From: Pseudovibrio sp. Alg231-02
GTDB taxonomy: Bacteria; Pseudomonadota; Alphaproteobacteria; Rhizobiales; Stappiaceae
Length of the DNA stretch: 64,000 nt
Reading direction: 5' to 3'
NCBI RefSeq assembly: GCF_900143565.1
Contig: NZ_FREX01000002.1
Location: 496,001-560,000, forward strand
The translations under genes and the position numbers were made by a program. The notes beneath the pieces were generated by a model. That model did not search any database. It was given only the letters and a program-made list of their open reading frames with translations, and was not told the DNA's origin. The first letter of the stretch is position 1. Every line of letters starts with the position of its first letter. Of the stretch, positions 24,361 to 33,398 are shown piece by piece.

Positions 24361-25815
24361 TTATTTTGTGTTGGCCTCAATGTCATCTAGCAGGTCTGCC
24401 ATTTCCTTTGCGATGCCATCTACAGCTTCGCTGGGATCATCTTTAGGTGATGTTTTCTCTGCTTTTTTAGGAGCAGTTTCGGAAGCTACCGGCTTTTCTG
24501 CCTTCTCTTCCTGCTTTGCTGGTTTCTCAGCTTCAGGTGCCTTTTCCGGCTTAGCTGGCTTCTTGGCTTTTGCTTTGCTGGCGGCTTTTTCCTTTGCCTT
24601 GGCTGGCTCAGGCTTCTTCTCTGCAGCAGGAGTTGGCGCGGCCTCTGCTTTTTCAGCTGGAATAGCTGCTGGTGCTGCGTCAGCTTTTGTCTCTTCTTGC
24701 TTCAGCGCGGGCTTTTCAGCGGCAGCTTCAGGTTTTTCGGCAGCAGCCTCAGGTTTTGGCGCGTCTTTCTTTTCGTCCTGCACTTTGGCTGGCGTCTCAG
24801 TTACCCGAGGGCGCATGAAAGCACTTGCTGCATTTGCTGCCGGACCGTTCAAAGGCGGTTTCATTGCCGCTTTTGGAATAGGCTTGGATGCTGCCGGTGC
24901 TTCTGGCTGTGGCGTTTCCGGTTTAGGTGCAGGCTTTTCTGCAGTTTTCTCTGGTACTGGCGCGATCGGCTCTGCCTGCTTCACAGCTGGGCTTGGCTGT
25001 GACGGGCTGAGTGAGCGTGGCGAGGCCGGACGCGCTGGAGACGGCCGTGCTGTTATTGGGCGTGCCGCTACTTTTTGAACACCACGTGCGCCGCCAATGG
25101 TTGGCGTCTGCAAAGCAGCTGGTCTACCTGCTGGCGTCGCTGCTGATGCTGGTGCTGCTGCTGGGGCAGCTGGTCTTACTGGGCGCGCAGATGCCATGTG
25201 CCCTGCTGCTGCAGCTTGTGGGATTGGCGCTGCCTGAGGCACAGTAGCAATTTTTTCTTTGATTGCTGCTGGCGCCGGGGCAGGTGCTGTCGCGAGAGAT
25301 TGTACAGGTGCCTTTACTTCAGGCTGCTGCTTTGGAGCAGGGCGACTTGCAGGTGCAGGTTTGACCTCTGCCGTTACTGGTGCGGTGTCTTCACCCCAGT
25401 TCAGGCGTGCTGTTGGTTCTTCTGAAGAGGGCGTTTGTTCTGGTGTTGCCGGTGTGGTGCCGACTTGCCCATTGCCTGTAAACATCTGTCCGCGAGGCGG
25501 GGCCGAGACCGGCATGCCACGAATGATGCCTTGCTCAACAACAACGTCATTAGCGCCCCCAATCATGATGAGGTGCTCAACATTGTCTCGGCGGACAAGC
25601 AGTAATCTGCGCCGCGCATCGATATCGGTCGCATCCATGATTGCAAGACGAGGTTGGCGACTTCGCGACCCCTTGTAACTGGTTCTTGCTAAGCGCTTCA
25701 AAAGCGGAATGCAGACCGCGATGAGAACCGCGATAATCAACATCGCCAGTACGACAGCAAGAAGCTGTGCGCTTCCCTGCGACATACCAGTGGTTTGGGC
25801 CAGCCAGTCAGGCAT
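24361..25815 (-). CDS. fliO: FliO-type flagellar export protein with long low-complexity tail
   Basis: FliO assists assembly of the FliP ring. The first 110 residues are FliO-like: a membrane helix at about 17-40 (AVVLAMLIIAVLIAVCIPLLKRL) and the beta domain (LAIMDATDIDARRRLLLVRRDNVEHLIMIGG). The remaining 370 residues are a disordered Ala/Pro/Lys/Glu tail with short repeats such as PEAAAEK. The tail is far longer than in enteric FliO (about 120 residues) and is probably cytoplasmic. The gene lies directly upstream of fliP, which fixes its identity. Confidence 0.85.
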   Translation of the reverse strand: MPDWLAQTTGMSQGSAQLLAVVLAMLIIAVLIAVCIPLLKRLARTSYKGSRSRQPRLAIMDATDIDARRRLLLVRRDNVEHLIMIGGANDVVVEQGIIRGMPVSAPPRGQMFTGNGQVGTTPATPEQTPSSEEPTARLNWGEDTAPVTAEVKPAPASRPAPKQQPEVKAPVQSLATAPAPAPAAIKEKIATVPQAAPIPQAAAAGHMASARPVRPAAPAAAPASAATPAGRPAALQTPTIGGARGVQKVAARPITARPSPARPASPRSLSPSQPSPAVKQAEPIAPVPEKTAEKPAPKPETPQPEAPAASKPIPKAAMKPPLNGPAANAASAFMRPRVTETPAKVQDEKKDAPKPEAAAEKPEAAAEKPALKQEETKADAAPAAIPAEKAEAAPTPAAEKKPEPAKAKEKAASKAKAKKPAKPEKAPEAEKPAKQEEKAEKPVASETAPKKAEKTSPKDDPSEAVDGIAKEMADLLDDIEANTK

Positions 25816-26260
25816 GAATGTTCCTCAACTCGTATTCAGCATTCAGCGGACTGCTCTTTTGATAAAACAGCCCGGAATTGGGGTACGAATCCCCGCATTA
25901 ACTCATGCGCGCATTTGTAACCTATAGTTTATGTAGAATGAACAGTTCACAGGGATGAAGTTGGTGGCGTTACCCGTGTTTTTACGCGAAAATCACGAAA
26001 TTGCACTTTTGGACGGGTGAATTTTGCTGGCTCGGCAAAATTTTCCACTTCTCAGGCCACAATTCTTAATAGGTGCTAAAGCCCATGATTCTTTTCAGTG
26101 CTCTGATGTGCTCGGAATTTCGGTAGTGCTCTGCTTTTTAAGGATTCTTCGGTGCGTAAATATTAATAGAACCTTAATGTTAACTTTTTGTTAACCATTG
26201 CCTAGGCACTTTCTACCTAGTTTAATTTACCAAATCTGTTCTCATAGGTTGTGCTGTCAG
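25816..26260. other. 445-base divergent fliO / flgB regulatory region
   Basis: No coding ORF was found. A perfect CtrA-type box lies at 26180-26195. A GG-N10-GC coincidence near 26141 lacks the other promoter bases and was not accepted. The rest is AT-rich without recognisable structure. Confidence 0.55.
26180..26195. promoter_or_regulatory. candidate CtrA box upstream of flgB operon
   Basis: TTAA (26180-26183), spacer CTTTTTG, then TTAAC (26191-26195) is a perfect CtrA consensus. It lies 66 bases before the flgB ATG, a typical distance for CtrA-activated class II flagellar promoters. Confidence 0.65.
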
Positions 26261-26668
26261 ATGGCCTTAACTGATCTTCCGATGTTTCAGGCGTTGCGCC
26301 AAAAGATGCAATGGCACCAACAACGTCAGGGTGTACTGGCTGAAAATGTTGCCAATGCAGATACGCCTGGTTACCGCAGCAAGGACCTGAAGGATCTGAG
26401 CTTTGGTGACATGGTCCAGGCCGAGGCTGGATCCGGTGCGTTGCGTCCTGTAGCGACAAATGCCGGGCACATTACAACTGGCGGGATCAGCGCTGGTGTC
26501 GGGACGAAAGTAAGCAAGGCTTCCAGCTTTGAAAGAACTCCAGACGGCAACAGTGTGGTTCTTGAAGAGCAGATGATGAAGGTTGCCGAGAACCAGATCG
26601 ACTATCAGACAGCAACAAGCCTTTATACGCGCAGCCTTGGCATGTTCAAGACCGCGCTGAGACGATGA
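26261..26668 (+). CDS. flgB: flagellar proximal rod protein FlgB
   Basis: FlgB is the most proximal rod subunit. The 135-residue product begins MALTDLPMFQALRQKMQWHQQRQGVLAENVANADTPGY, where LAENVANADTPGY is the rod signature. The C-terminus (QMMKVAENQIDYQTATSLYTRSLGMFKTAL) is typical. The ATG at 26261 is chosen because an upstream in-frame extension has no family match. It is the first gene of an operon running to flhB and probably cckA. Confidence 0.95.
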   Translation: MALTDLPMFQALRQKMQWHQQRQGVLAENVANADTPGYRSKDLKDLSFGDMVQAEAGSGALRPVATNAGHITTGGISAGVGTKVSKASSFERTPDGNSVVLEEQMMKVAENQIDYQTATSLYTRSLGMFKTALRR

Positions 26669-26722
26669 GTGAGAGCAGTTGCCTTGGTGTGATGAGCACT
26701 GAGGTTAATGTGGGAGGAACCC

Positions 26723-27133
26723 ATGGATTTTATTAAGTCGATGTTTATCGCGGCGTCCGGGCTGAAGGCTCAGACAGGTCGCATGCGGGTGATCGCGGAG
26801 AACATTGCCAACGCTGATTCCACCGGCCAGACACCGGGTGAGGATCCGTATCGCCGTAAGGTTCCCACATTCACAAACAGTTTTGACAGCAAGGTGGAAG
26901 CTGAGCTGGTGAAGCTTGGCAAGGTGCGTGAAGACCAGAGCGAGTTCAAGCTTCGGTATGAACCGGACCACCCGGCTGCGAATGACAAAGGCTACGTGAA
27001 GATGCCGAATGTGAGTACGCTGGTTGAGATGGCGGATATGCAGGAAGCGACCCGCTCTTATGAAGCGAACCTGAATGTGGTGAAGTCTTCACGTTCCATG
27101 ATGCAGAAAACACTCGATATTCTTAGAGGTTGA
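26723..27133 (+). CDS. flgC: flagellar proximal rod protein FlgC
   Basis: A rod subunit exported by the flagellar type III system. The 136-residue product starts MDFIKSMFIAASGLKAQTGRMRVIAENIANADST and ends RSYEANLNVVKSSRSMMQKTLDILRG, both FlgC hallmarks. A GGGAGG ribosome site precedes the ATG at 26723, which rules out the GTG at 26708. It lies between flgB and fliE, the standard order. Confidence 0.95.
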   Translation: MDFIKSMFIAASGLKAQTGRMRVIAENIANADSTGQTPGEDPYRRKVPTFTNSFDSKVEAELVKLGKVREDQSEFKLRYEPDHPAANDKGYVKMPNVSTLVEMADMQEATRSYEANLNVVKSSRSMMQKTLDILRG

Positions 27134-27168
27134 TGACCGGTTGGCTGACACCGGAAGGAGATACAATC

Positions 27169-27477
27169 ATGTCTAATGCTTCTATTGCTGCAAGTGCTTA
27201 TGCAAACACAGCAAAACTGAGTAATCCACTTGAAGCTGCCAGTGAGGCCGGTGACAAAAGCGGTGCTTTTGGCAATATGGTGCAGTCTGCGATCAGCGAG
27301 ATCAACGAGGGCGGTCAGGTTGCTGACGTGCAGTCCCTTAACCTGTTGCAGGGCAAAGCCAATGTGGTGGATGTGGTGACAGCGGTTGCCGAGACTGAGC
27401 TTGCTCTGGAGACCGTTGTTTCGGTTCGTGACCGCGTTATTTCTGCGTATGAAGAAATTATGCGGATGCCAATCTAA
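27169..27477 (+). CDS. fliE: MS-ring/rod adaptor FliE
   Basis: FliE links the MS-ring to the rod and is exported early. The 102-residue protein ends with the conserved helix-loop (ADVQSLNLLQGKANVVDVVTAVAETELALETVVSVRDRVISAYEEIMRMPI). A GGAAGGAGA site lies seven bases before the ATG at 27169, deciding this start over an upstream ATG at 27133. Confidence 0.95.
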   Translation: MSNASIAASAYANTAKLSNPLEAASEAGDKSGAFGNMVQSAISEINEGGQVADVQSLNLLQGKANVVDVVTAVAETELALETVVSVRDRVISAYEEIMRMPI

Positions 27478-27534
27478 CAGCTTGGCTATATGTGTCAGTG
27501 CCAAGGTGATGAGCGAGAGGGTGGTTAAAGCAGG

Positions 27535-27801
27535 ATGAGCGGAGCAGAAGTGCTGGATATTGCCAGCGAGGGCATATGGACGCTTATTCTGGTGTCGTCT
27601 CCTGTGATGCTTATCGGGCTTCTGGTTGGTGTGATTGTGGCGCTGTTTCAGGCGCTGACACAAATTCAGGAACAGACGCTGGTGTTTGTTCCTAAGATCC
27701 TGAGTATCTTTATTGCGTTGCTCGTGACACTTCCTTTCATGGGGGAGTTGATGAATTCTTTTACAAACCGCATTGCCGGGTTGATTATCTCCGGATATTG
27801 A
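27535..27801 (+). CDS. fliQ: flagellar export gate protein FliQ
   Basis: An 88-residue integral membrane protein with two long helices (about 15-42 and 52-75) and the family motif LVGVIVALFQALTQIQEQTL. It assembles with FliP and FliR into the export pore. It is followed by fliR after 43 bases, as in most flagellated bacteria. Confidence 0.95.
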   Translation: MSGAEVLDIASEGIWTLILVSSPVMLIGLLVGVIVALFQALTQIQEQTLVFVPKILSIFIALLVTLPFMGELMNSFTNRIAGLIISGY

Positions 27802-27844
27802 GCGAGATACAGCGCAGGGTGGCGCGCATTCTGGGGGCAAATTT

Positions 27845-28618
27845 GTGACGGTCAATCTGGATTTTCTACCGGTGATCGTTATGGGTTTCCTGCTGATGTT
27901 TGCGCGCATCGGCACAATGTTTATGCTCGTGCCTGCCTTTGGCGAATCCTTCATTCCAGTCCGAGTCCGTTTGACCATCGCGCTTTTGATGACCTACGTG
28001 CTGGCGCCCATCAATGCTGATCTTTATCCACCAGATGCCATGAGCAGTCTGCCGCGCCTGCTGGGGTTGCTGGGCGGGGAGCTTTTGGTGGGGTTCTTCA
28101 TCGGTCTGTCGATGAAGCTGATTTCCTACGCCCTTTCTACTGCTGGTACGATCATGGCCAACCAATCCGGCCTTGCCTTTGCGATGGGCGGCGATGCGAC
28201 GAACTCTGGTCAACAGGGCGCGTTGATGGGCAACTTCCTGAACGTGCTTGGCATCTGCATGGTGTTTGTGACCAACCTGCATTACGTGATGATTGCGGCC
28301 ATGCAGGACAGTTTCACGCTGTTTCCTCCCGGTAATCCGTTGCCGGTTGGGGACCTCTCAGCGCAGGCAATCGCGACGGTGTCGCACATGTTCTCTGTCG
28401 CCCTTCGTATGGGGGCGCCGTTCATTGTTGTCGGGATCGTGTTTTACTTCAGTCTGGGCCTGCTGAATAAGCTGATGCCACAGATGCAAATCTTCTTCAT
28501 CGCCATGCCGGTCAATATTCTGATCGGGTTTGGTATCTTCCTATTGCTGCTTTCAACGCTGATGGGTTTTTACCTGACGGAGTTCCGAAATGCGCTTCAG
28601 CCGTTCCTGCTGAATTAA
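27845..28618 (+). CDS. fliR: flagellar export gate protein FliR
   Basis: A 257-residue multi-span export gate component. Family features are the N-terminal FMLVPAFGESFIPVRVRLTIALLM segment, GELLVGFFIGL, and the C-terminal LLNKLMPQMQIFFIAMPVNILIGF block. The start is a GTG at 27845. The stop at 28618 precedes flhB by 11 bases. In Caulobacter fliQ-fliR-flhB is a CtrA-controlled unit; the same set here sits downstream of a CtrA-type box. Confidence 0.95.
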   Translation: MTVNLDFLPVIVMGFLLMFARIGTMFMLVPAFGESFIPVRVRLTIALLMTYVLAPINADLYPPDAMSSLPRLLGLLGGELLVGFFIGLSMKLISYALSTAGTIMANQSGLAFAMGGDATNSGQQGALMGNFLNVLGICMVFVTNLHYVMIAAMQDSFTLFPPGNPLPVGDLSAQAIATVSHMFSVALRMGAPFIVVGIVFYFSLGLLNKLMPQMQIFFIAMPVNILIGFGIFLLLLSTLMGFYLTEFRNALQPFLLN

Positions 28619-28629
28619 CGAGGGATGTG

Positions 28630-29706
28630 ATGGCTGAAGATACCGACGATTCGGAGAAAACCGAGGACCCCACCCAAAAACGGCTCGATGATGCATTCGA
28701 GAAAGGGGACATACCGAAATCGCAGGAAGTGAGTGCCTGGTTCTCGTTGTTGGGGACCGCTTTGGTGATTTCTTTCCTCGCGCCTGCGATGGTTGGGGGC
28801 ATTTCTACCATTTTAAAGGGCTTTTTTGCCCACGCAGACACGATTGCTGTTGATCCGGGTGCTCTTGTTTTCCTTTTAGAAATAACTGGGCCTGAAATAC
28901 TTGGTGTGGTGGCACTGCCGTTGCTCACACTTCTGGTGCTCGCCGTTGTTGGCAATGTGGTTCAACACAAACCACTTTGGACAGCTGAACGGTTGAAGCC
29001 GAAGTTGAACAAGATCTCGCCGCTTTCAGGAATGAAGAGGTTGTTCTCTAAAGACAGCCTTGCGAACTTTCTGAAAGGGCTCGTAAAGATCATTGCGGTT
29101 GCTGTGGTTGTCTTTCTGGTGCTGTGGCCGGAAAGAGACCGTCTGGATACAGTGGTGTTCAGAGAAACGGGCCTTGTGCTGGAGGAGGTCCGCGAACTTG
29201 CTATTATGGTGATTGGAGCAATTCTTGCGCTTATGACTGTTGTTGCCGGAGCCGATTTGGTGTGGCAACGGAAAAAATGGTTCGAAAAGCAAAAGATGAC
29301 CCAGCAGGAAGTGAAAGAGGAATACAAGCAATCTGAGGGTGATCCCAAGATTAAAGCCAAAATTCGAGAGTTGCGCCTTCAGCGTTCACGCAACAGAATG
29401 ATGGCAAGTGTGCCGGATGCGACGGTTGTTATTACAAACCCGACCCACTACGCGGTTGCCCTGAGTTATGAAGAGGGCATGGGAGCACCGCAATGTGTTG
29501 CGCTTGGGGTGGATGAACTGGCGCTCCGCATACGAGAGGTTGCTAAGGAATCTGATGTGCCGATCGTGGAGAACCCACCATTGGCACGTGCGTTGTATGC
29601 AACGATAGAATTGAATGATTATGTGCCTGAGGAGCACTACGCCGCGGTTGCTAAGGTGATTGGTTATGTCATGCAACTGCGTAAAAAGAAGAGCTGGCGG
29701 TCTTAA
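28630..29706 (+). CDS. flhB: flagellar export switch protein FlhB
   Basis: FlhB sets export substrate specificity by self-cleavage. The 358-residue product has an N-terminal cytoplasmic TEDPTQKRLDDAFEKGDIPKS segment, four membrane helices, and the autocleavage motif NPTH at 270-273 (cleavage between N and P). The ATG at 28630, after GAGGGA, is preferred to the adjoining GTG at 28627. It is followed after 95 bases by cckA on the same strand with no terminator seen between them. Confidence 0.96.
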   Translation: MAEDTDDSEKTEDPTQKRLDDAFEKGDIPKSQEVSAWFSLLGTALVISFLAPAMVGGISTILKGFFAHADTIAVDPGALVFLLEITGPEILGVVALPLLTLLVLAVVGNVVQHKPLWTAERLKPKLNKISPLSGMKRLFSKDSLANFLKGLVKIIAVAVVVFLVLWPERDRLDTVVFRETGLVLEEVRELAIMVIGAILALMTVVAGADLVWQRKKWFEKQKMTQQEVKEEYKQSEGDPKIKAKIRELRLQRSRNRMMASVPDATVVITNPTHYAVALSYEEGMGAPQCVALGVDELALRIREVAKESDVPIVENPPLARALYATIELNDYVPEEHYAAVAKVIGYVMQLRKKKSWRS

Positions 29707-29801
29707 CGGCATTTACGTGTCGGAGTGTCGGCTTTGGAGCGGACTATTCTCATGGCGCGATGGAGTCAAATCGTCTGCGGGGCAGCCGTAGAGAGGGTAA
29801 G

Positions 29802-32366
29802 ATGACGAAGACCGAAGCGCGGCGACCTGAGCCGGTGATAGACAGGACAGACAAGGGCGGCAGCCTTGGGGCCTTGATGCTGCTTGCATTAGGCCTTGTC
29901 GCAGCGACAGCCGCCTTTGCGTTGATGCGCAAGGAACAGGCAGAGCCCTATATTTTGGGGCTCCTGGGTGTTCTGGCCGTTGTCGGGGTGTTCTCTTTAT
30001 TCGCCATGGCCATTGGCCTTTTACGGTTCATCTCCAAAACCCATCGCAATCCACTTGCTGAATCCTTCATGAATTCGCTGGATGATGGTGTTCTGCTGGC
30101 TGATCATAATGGCCGTATCATCTATGCCAACCAGTCCTATGCTGAGTTGACGGGTGCGCGTGGACCTGCGGATGTGCGCACGGTGGAGCGGGTGTTTTCG
30201 TCAGACCCGGATGCTGCTGATGCCATATTCCGGCTGTCGCAAGCGGTGCGGAGTGGACGATATGCAACAGAAGAAGTGCGTCTGCCGAATGCGGTTGGTG
30301 AGGTTGCCAGCGGAGCGCGTTGGTATCGCATCAGTGTTCGGCCACTGGATCAGGATGCAGCGGTTGGCGTTGAAAGCGGCATTACCATCTGGCAGGTATC
30401 CGATATCACCCGTGACCGAACCGAACAGGAAAACTCCTTCCAGGAGCTGCAGAGAGTTATCAACTTCCTTGACCATGCGCCCTGCGGGTTCTTTTCCTCT
30501 GACAGCACTGGCAAGCTGGTCTACCTGAATGCGACACTTGCTGACTGGCTTGGCTATGATCTGACCCAATTCATCTCCGGCGAACTGTCTTTGAAAGACA
30601 TCGTGCGCGGAGAAGGGGCGGCTCTTGTTGAGGCGCTGCTGGGCTCTGAGGGTGAAGTTAAGACCGAGAGCTTTGATATTGATCTGGTGACCCGCAATGG
30701 CACCGGTCTGCCTGTGCGCCTTGTACACCGTGTGCCGTTTGGAGCTGATGGGCTTGCTGGCGACAGCCGTACGCTTGTGATCAATCGCTCTGCAGGCAAT
30801 GATGATGAAGAAGCGCTGCGGGCTGCAGAAGTGCGCTTCTCACGCTTCTTCAACAACACACCTGTCGCGATTGCCTCCATTGACAAGAACGGTCTTGTTG
30901 AACGTACCAACGGCCCGTTCATGCGTTTGTTCGAGCAAGGTGAGGGCCTTGGCAAAGATGTGAAGCTCACCGAGTTTGTCGTTGAAACTGATCGCGTTGC
31001 TTTGCAAAGTGCGCTGGAAGAAGCGGCGCTGGGCAAGAGTGAGATTGCGCCGCTTGATGTCTCGCTTAAAGGCAATGGTGATCCGCGCTCCGCGACCTTC
31101 TACGTTTCTGCAGTGCAGGACAGTCAGGCCGGTGAAGATGCTGCGGTGATTTATGTTCTGGAAACCACGCAGCAGCGTGCTCTTGAAGCGCAGTTTGCCC
31201 AGAGCCAGAAGATGCAGGCGATTGGTCAGCTGGCTGGCGGTGTTGCGCATGACTTCAACAACGTTCTGACCGCGATTATCGGGTTCTCTGATCTGTTGCT
31301 GGCAAGTCACCGTCCAACAGATCCGGCGTTCCAGGACATCATGAACATCAAGCAGAACGCGAACAGGGCCGCCGGTCTTGTGCGTCAGTTGCTCGCGTTC
31401 TCCCGCCGTCAGACCTTGCGCCCGCAGGAGCTCGCACTTGCTGATGTGCTTGCTGATGTTTCTATTCTTCTGGACCGTCTGCTTGGCGAGAAGATTGAGC
31501 TGAAGTTGGTACATGGCCGGGAGCTATGGCCTGTGATGGCGGATGTGAACCAGCTTGAGCAGGTGATTGTCAACCTTGCTGTGAACGCCCGTGATGCGAT
31601 GGAAGGTGGAGGCGAAGTCTCCATTCGTACGCTCAACGTGGAAGAGGCTGTTTCCAAAACCTATGAGAATACGCGCGGTATGCCACCGGGTGAGTATGTG
31701 CTCATTGAAGTTGCCGATAATGGCCATGGCATGTCGCAGGACGTGATGGACAAGATCTTTGAGCCGTTCTTCTCGACCAAAGATGTTGGTAAAGGAACGG
31801 GTCTTGGGCTTTCCACTGTTTATGGCATTGTGAAGCAGACTGGTGGCTATGTGTTCTGCACCAGTGAAGTTGGTGTGGGTACCACGTTCCGCATCTTCCT
31901 GCCGCGTCACATCTCCACTGAGAAGGAAGAGGTGGTTGAGGTTAAGCCGGAACAGGAAGTAACAGAGGCTGACCTGACTGGTTCTGCAACCATTCTTCTT
32001 GTTGAGGATGAGGAGGCTGTGCGAGCCTTTGCTGCGCGTGCATTAGGTGGCCGCGGTTATGAGGTTTATGAAGCAGGTTCCGGCACTGAGGCATTGGAAG
32101 TGATGGAAGAAACAGGCGGGGCGATTGACCTTGTGGTTTCTGACGTGGTGATGCCGGAAATGGATGGGCCAAGCCTGCTTATTGAGCTGCGCAAGACGCG
32201 TCCAGACCTGAAGATCATCTTTATCTCTGGCTATGCTGAGGATGCGTTTGAGAAGAACTTACCTGCTGAGGAGAGTTTCACCTTCTTGCCGAAGCCGTTC
32301 ACACTCAAGCAGCTTGCAACAACCGTGAAAGAAACTCTGGAAGCTAAGACGCAAGAACGCGCCTAA
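29802..32366 (+). CDS. cckA: cell-cycle hybrid histidine kinase CckA
   Basis: CckA is the bifunctional kinase/phosphatase that, through ChpT, controls phosphorylation of CtrA. The 854-residue product has two membrane helices (about 25-42 and 51-77), PAS-like domains (about 90-200, 218-330 and 345-455), a HisKA domain with H483 in [20 protein letters not shown], an HATPase domain ([20 protein letters not shown]), and a C-terminal receiver with D781 in [12 protein letters not shown]. The ATG at 29802 follows GAGAGGG; an earlier ATG at 29760 has no ribosome site. It appears to be the last gene of the flgB-flhB transcript and ends at a palindromic element. Confidence 0.93.
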   Translation: MTKTEARRPEPVIDRTDKGGSLGALMLLALGLVAATAAFALMRKEQAEPYILGLLGVLAVVGVFSLFAMAIGLLRFISKTHRNPLAESFMNSLDDGVLLADHNGRIIYANQSYAELTGARGPADVRTVERVFSSDPDAADAIFRLSQAVRSGRYATEEVRLPNAVGEVASGARWYRISVRPLDQDAAVGVESGITIWQVSDITRDRTEQENSFQELQRVINFLDHAPCGFFSSDSTGKLVYLNATLADWLGYDLTQFISGELSLKDIVRGEGAALVEALLGSEGEVKTESFDIDLVTRNGTGLPVRLVHRVPFGADGLAGDSRTLVINRSAGNDDEEALRAAEVRFSRFFNNTPVAIASIDKNGLVERTNGPFMRLFEQGEGLGKDVKLTEFVVETDRVALQSALEEAALGKSEIAPLDVSLKGNGDPRSATFYVSAVQDSQAGEDAAVIYVLETTQQRALEAQFAQSQKMQAIGQLAGGVAHDFNNVLTAIIGFSDLLLASHRPTDPAFQDIMNIKQNANRAAGLVRQLLAFSRRQTLRPQELALADVLADVSILLDRLLGEKIELKLVHGRELWPVMADVNQLEQVIVNLAVNARDAMEGGGEVSIRTLNVEEAVSKTYENTRGMPPGEYVLIEVADNGHGMSQDVMDKIFEPFFSTKDVGKGTGLGLSTVYGIVKQTGGYVFCTSEVGVGTTFRIFLPRHISTEKEEVVEVKPEQEVTEADLTGSATILLVEDEEAVRAFAARALGGRGYEVYEAGSGTEALEVMEETGGAIDLVVSDVVMPEMDGPSLLIELRKTRPDLKIIFISGYAEDAFEKNLPAEESFTFLPKPFTLKQLATTVKETLEAKTQERA

Positions 32367-32462
32367 AGCAGTTCGCATTTAAGTTGAAACACCTGAACTG
32401 CTTTAGCCTTTGTTTTTGCGTATCTTTATCCGAAAGCCGGTTTCCACTTTTCGGAGATACGC
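32365..32462. repeat. RIME1-like intergenic palindromic element
   Basis: Two palindromes in 98 bases: AAAGCAGTTC/GAACTGCTTT (32365-32404) and GCGTATCT/AGATACGC (32418-32462), the latter with nested CCGAAA/TTTCGG around CCGGTTTCCACTT. This closely resembles the roughly 106-base, two-palindrome intergenic mosaic elements of rhizobia. The left arm begins inside the cckA stop codon. Only this copy is in the window. Confidence 0.6.
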
Positions 32463-32485
32463 TGTAGTTTCTTACTCTTTAATGC

Positions 32486-32524
32486 AAAAGGCCGGAGAGC
32501 TGTGAAGCTTTCCGGCCTTTTTTT
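32486..32524. terminator. terminator between cckA and lipoprotein gene
   Basis: AAAGGCCGGAGAGCT (32487-32501) and AGCTTTCCGGCCTTT (32506-32520) form a stem with one mismatch and a GTGA loop, then a seven-T run. It primarily ends the cckA transcript, but A residues on the left allow weaker action on the convergent gene. Confidence 0.9.
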
Positions 32525-32537
32525 GAATTTTGGATGC

Positions 32538-33005
32538 TTAGCAGCCCGCAGATGATTCCGCATTGGACTTCAAGCGTTGAAGACTCTGCATGGATCCTGG
32601 ATTTCCTGGAAGTTGGAAAGACTGTTCTTGCGGGGTGTAGATGTTGTTGACCAGTGCAAGGTCCTGAACAACATTTGTACGGCACTGTGCGCCAGAGAAA
32701 CGCACACGAATGCGGTAGGCGCGCTCACCGGAGTCAGAGGCGCCGAACTCGTTATCTAAAACAGCGTTTTCGCCGCGCACATAGCTTTCCATCACCACCA
32801 TGTTTGGTTCGTTCTGCTGCACGATGGTGCCGCGTGCGCTTGCGCTATCGACCAGTGTTTTGCGAACAGTTTCAGGAGACGCGTTGATCTGAATGGTTTG
32901 AGAATCTGCGTCTGCGCGAATAGTTGGCTGACCACTGCGATTGGATGGGCCGCTTTGGCAAGCCGCGAGAGCTGCAGTTAATCCGATAAAAATGAGTTTC
33001 TTCAT
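32538..33005 (-). CDS. small lipoprotein of unknown function
   Basis: The 155-residue precursor starts MKKLIFIGLTAALAACQSG, with lipobox LAAC placing the lipidated cysteine at residue 16. The mature part has a beta-rich region (ETVRKTLVDSASARGTIV, VVMESYVRG, AYRIRVRFSGAQC) and cysteines near the middle and at the C-terminus that might pair. No family was recognised. The ATG at 33005 has AGGA upstream and gives a perfect lipoprotein signal, so earlier in-frame starts are rejected. It is a single-gene unit convergent with cckA. Confidence 0.75.
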   Translation of the reverse strand: MKKLIFIGLTAALAACQSGPSNRSGQPTIRADADSQTIQINASPETVRKTLVDSASARGTIVQQNEPNMVVMESYVRGENAVLDNEFGASDSGERAYRIRVRFSGAQCRTNVVQDLALVNNIYTPQEQSFQLPGNPGSMQSLQRLKSNAESSAGC

Positions 33006-33398
33006 AGCGTAAATCCTGCGGGTGACAAAAACAGAAGCAGCTGCCGCCAACCGCGCAATTCTGTTTGGCGTGATTTCAATGGAGCCACCCATTAAATGGG
33101 ATCGGCCTTTCTCGCATATGCCCGCCTGATGGCGTTTTGATGAGCACTATATGACCACAAGATGCAGATGCGCCAATAGAAACACAGAGATGTAAAATTC
33201 TATAGCTTTAGAACACCTAAAATAATCGGGACCGAAAAACAACGGAATCTTTCGATCAAAGAGATGTGAAAGTCTCTGCATGATTTGAGTTGACTAAACG
33301 TGTCGGGGTGCTTTTGAAAAATGGTGCTGATCGTACATAAAAAATCCGGGCTGGAAGGACCAGCCCGGATTTGCATCATTACTTAATTTGAAAGCTGC
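33006..33398. other. 393-base gap upstream of lipoprotein gene
   Basis: The gap holds the psuG terminator (33338-33371) and presumably the lipoprotein promoter. Between 33093 and 33337 nothing recognisable was seen and no ORF has coding character. Confidence 0.5.
33338..33371 (-). terminator. psuG terminator
   Basis: On the reverse strand AATCCGGGCTGG (33371-33360) pairs perfectly with CCAGCCCGGATT (33354-33343), and a T-run follows. It lies 28 bases after the psuG stop. Confidence 0.93.

Noticed and set aside
24248-25078. Ala/Gly/Phe-rich forward ORF opposite fliO and fliP
   Set aside because: It mirrors the Ala/Pro/Lys repeats of fliO on the other strand and has no independent signal of coding.
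26140-26154. GG-N10-GC upstream of flgB
   Set aside because: Only the two dinucleotides match; neither TGGCAC nor TTGCA is present.
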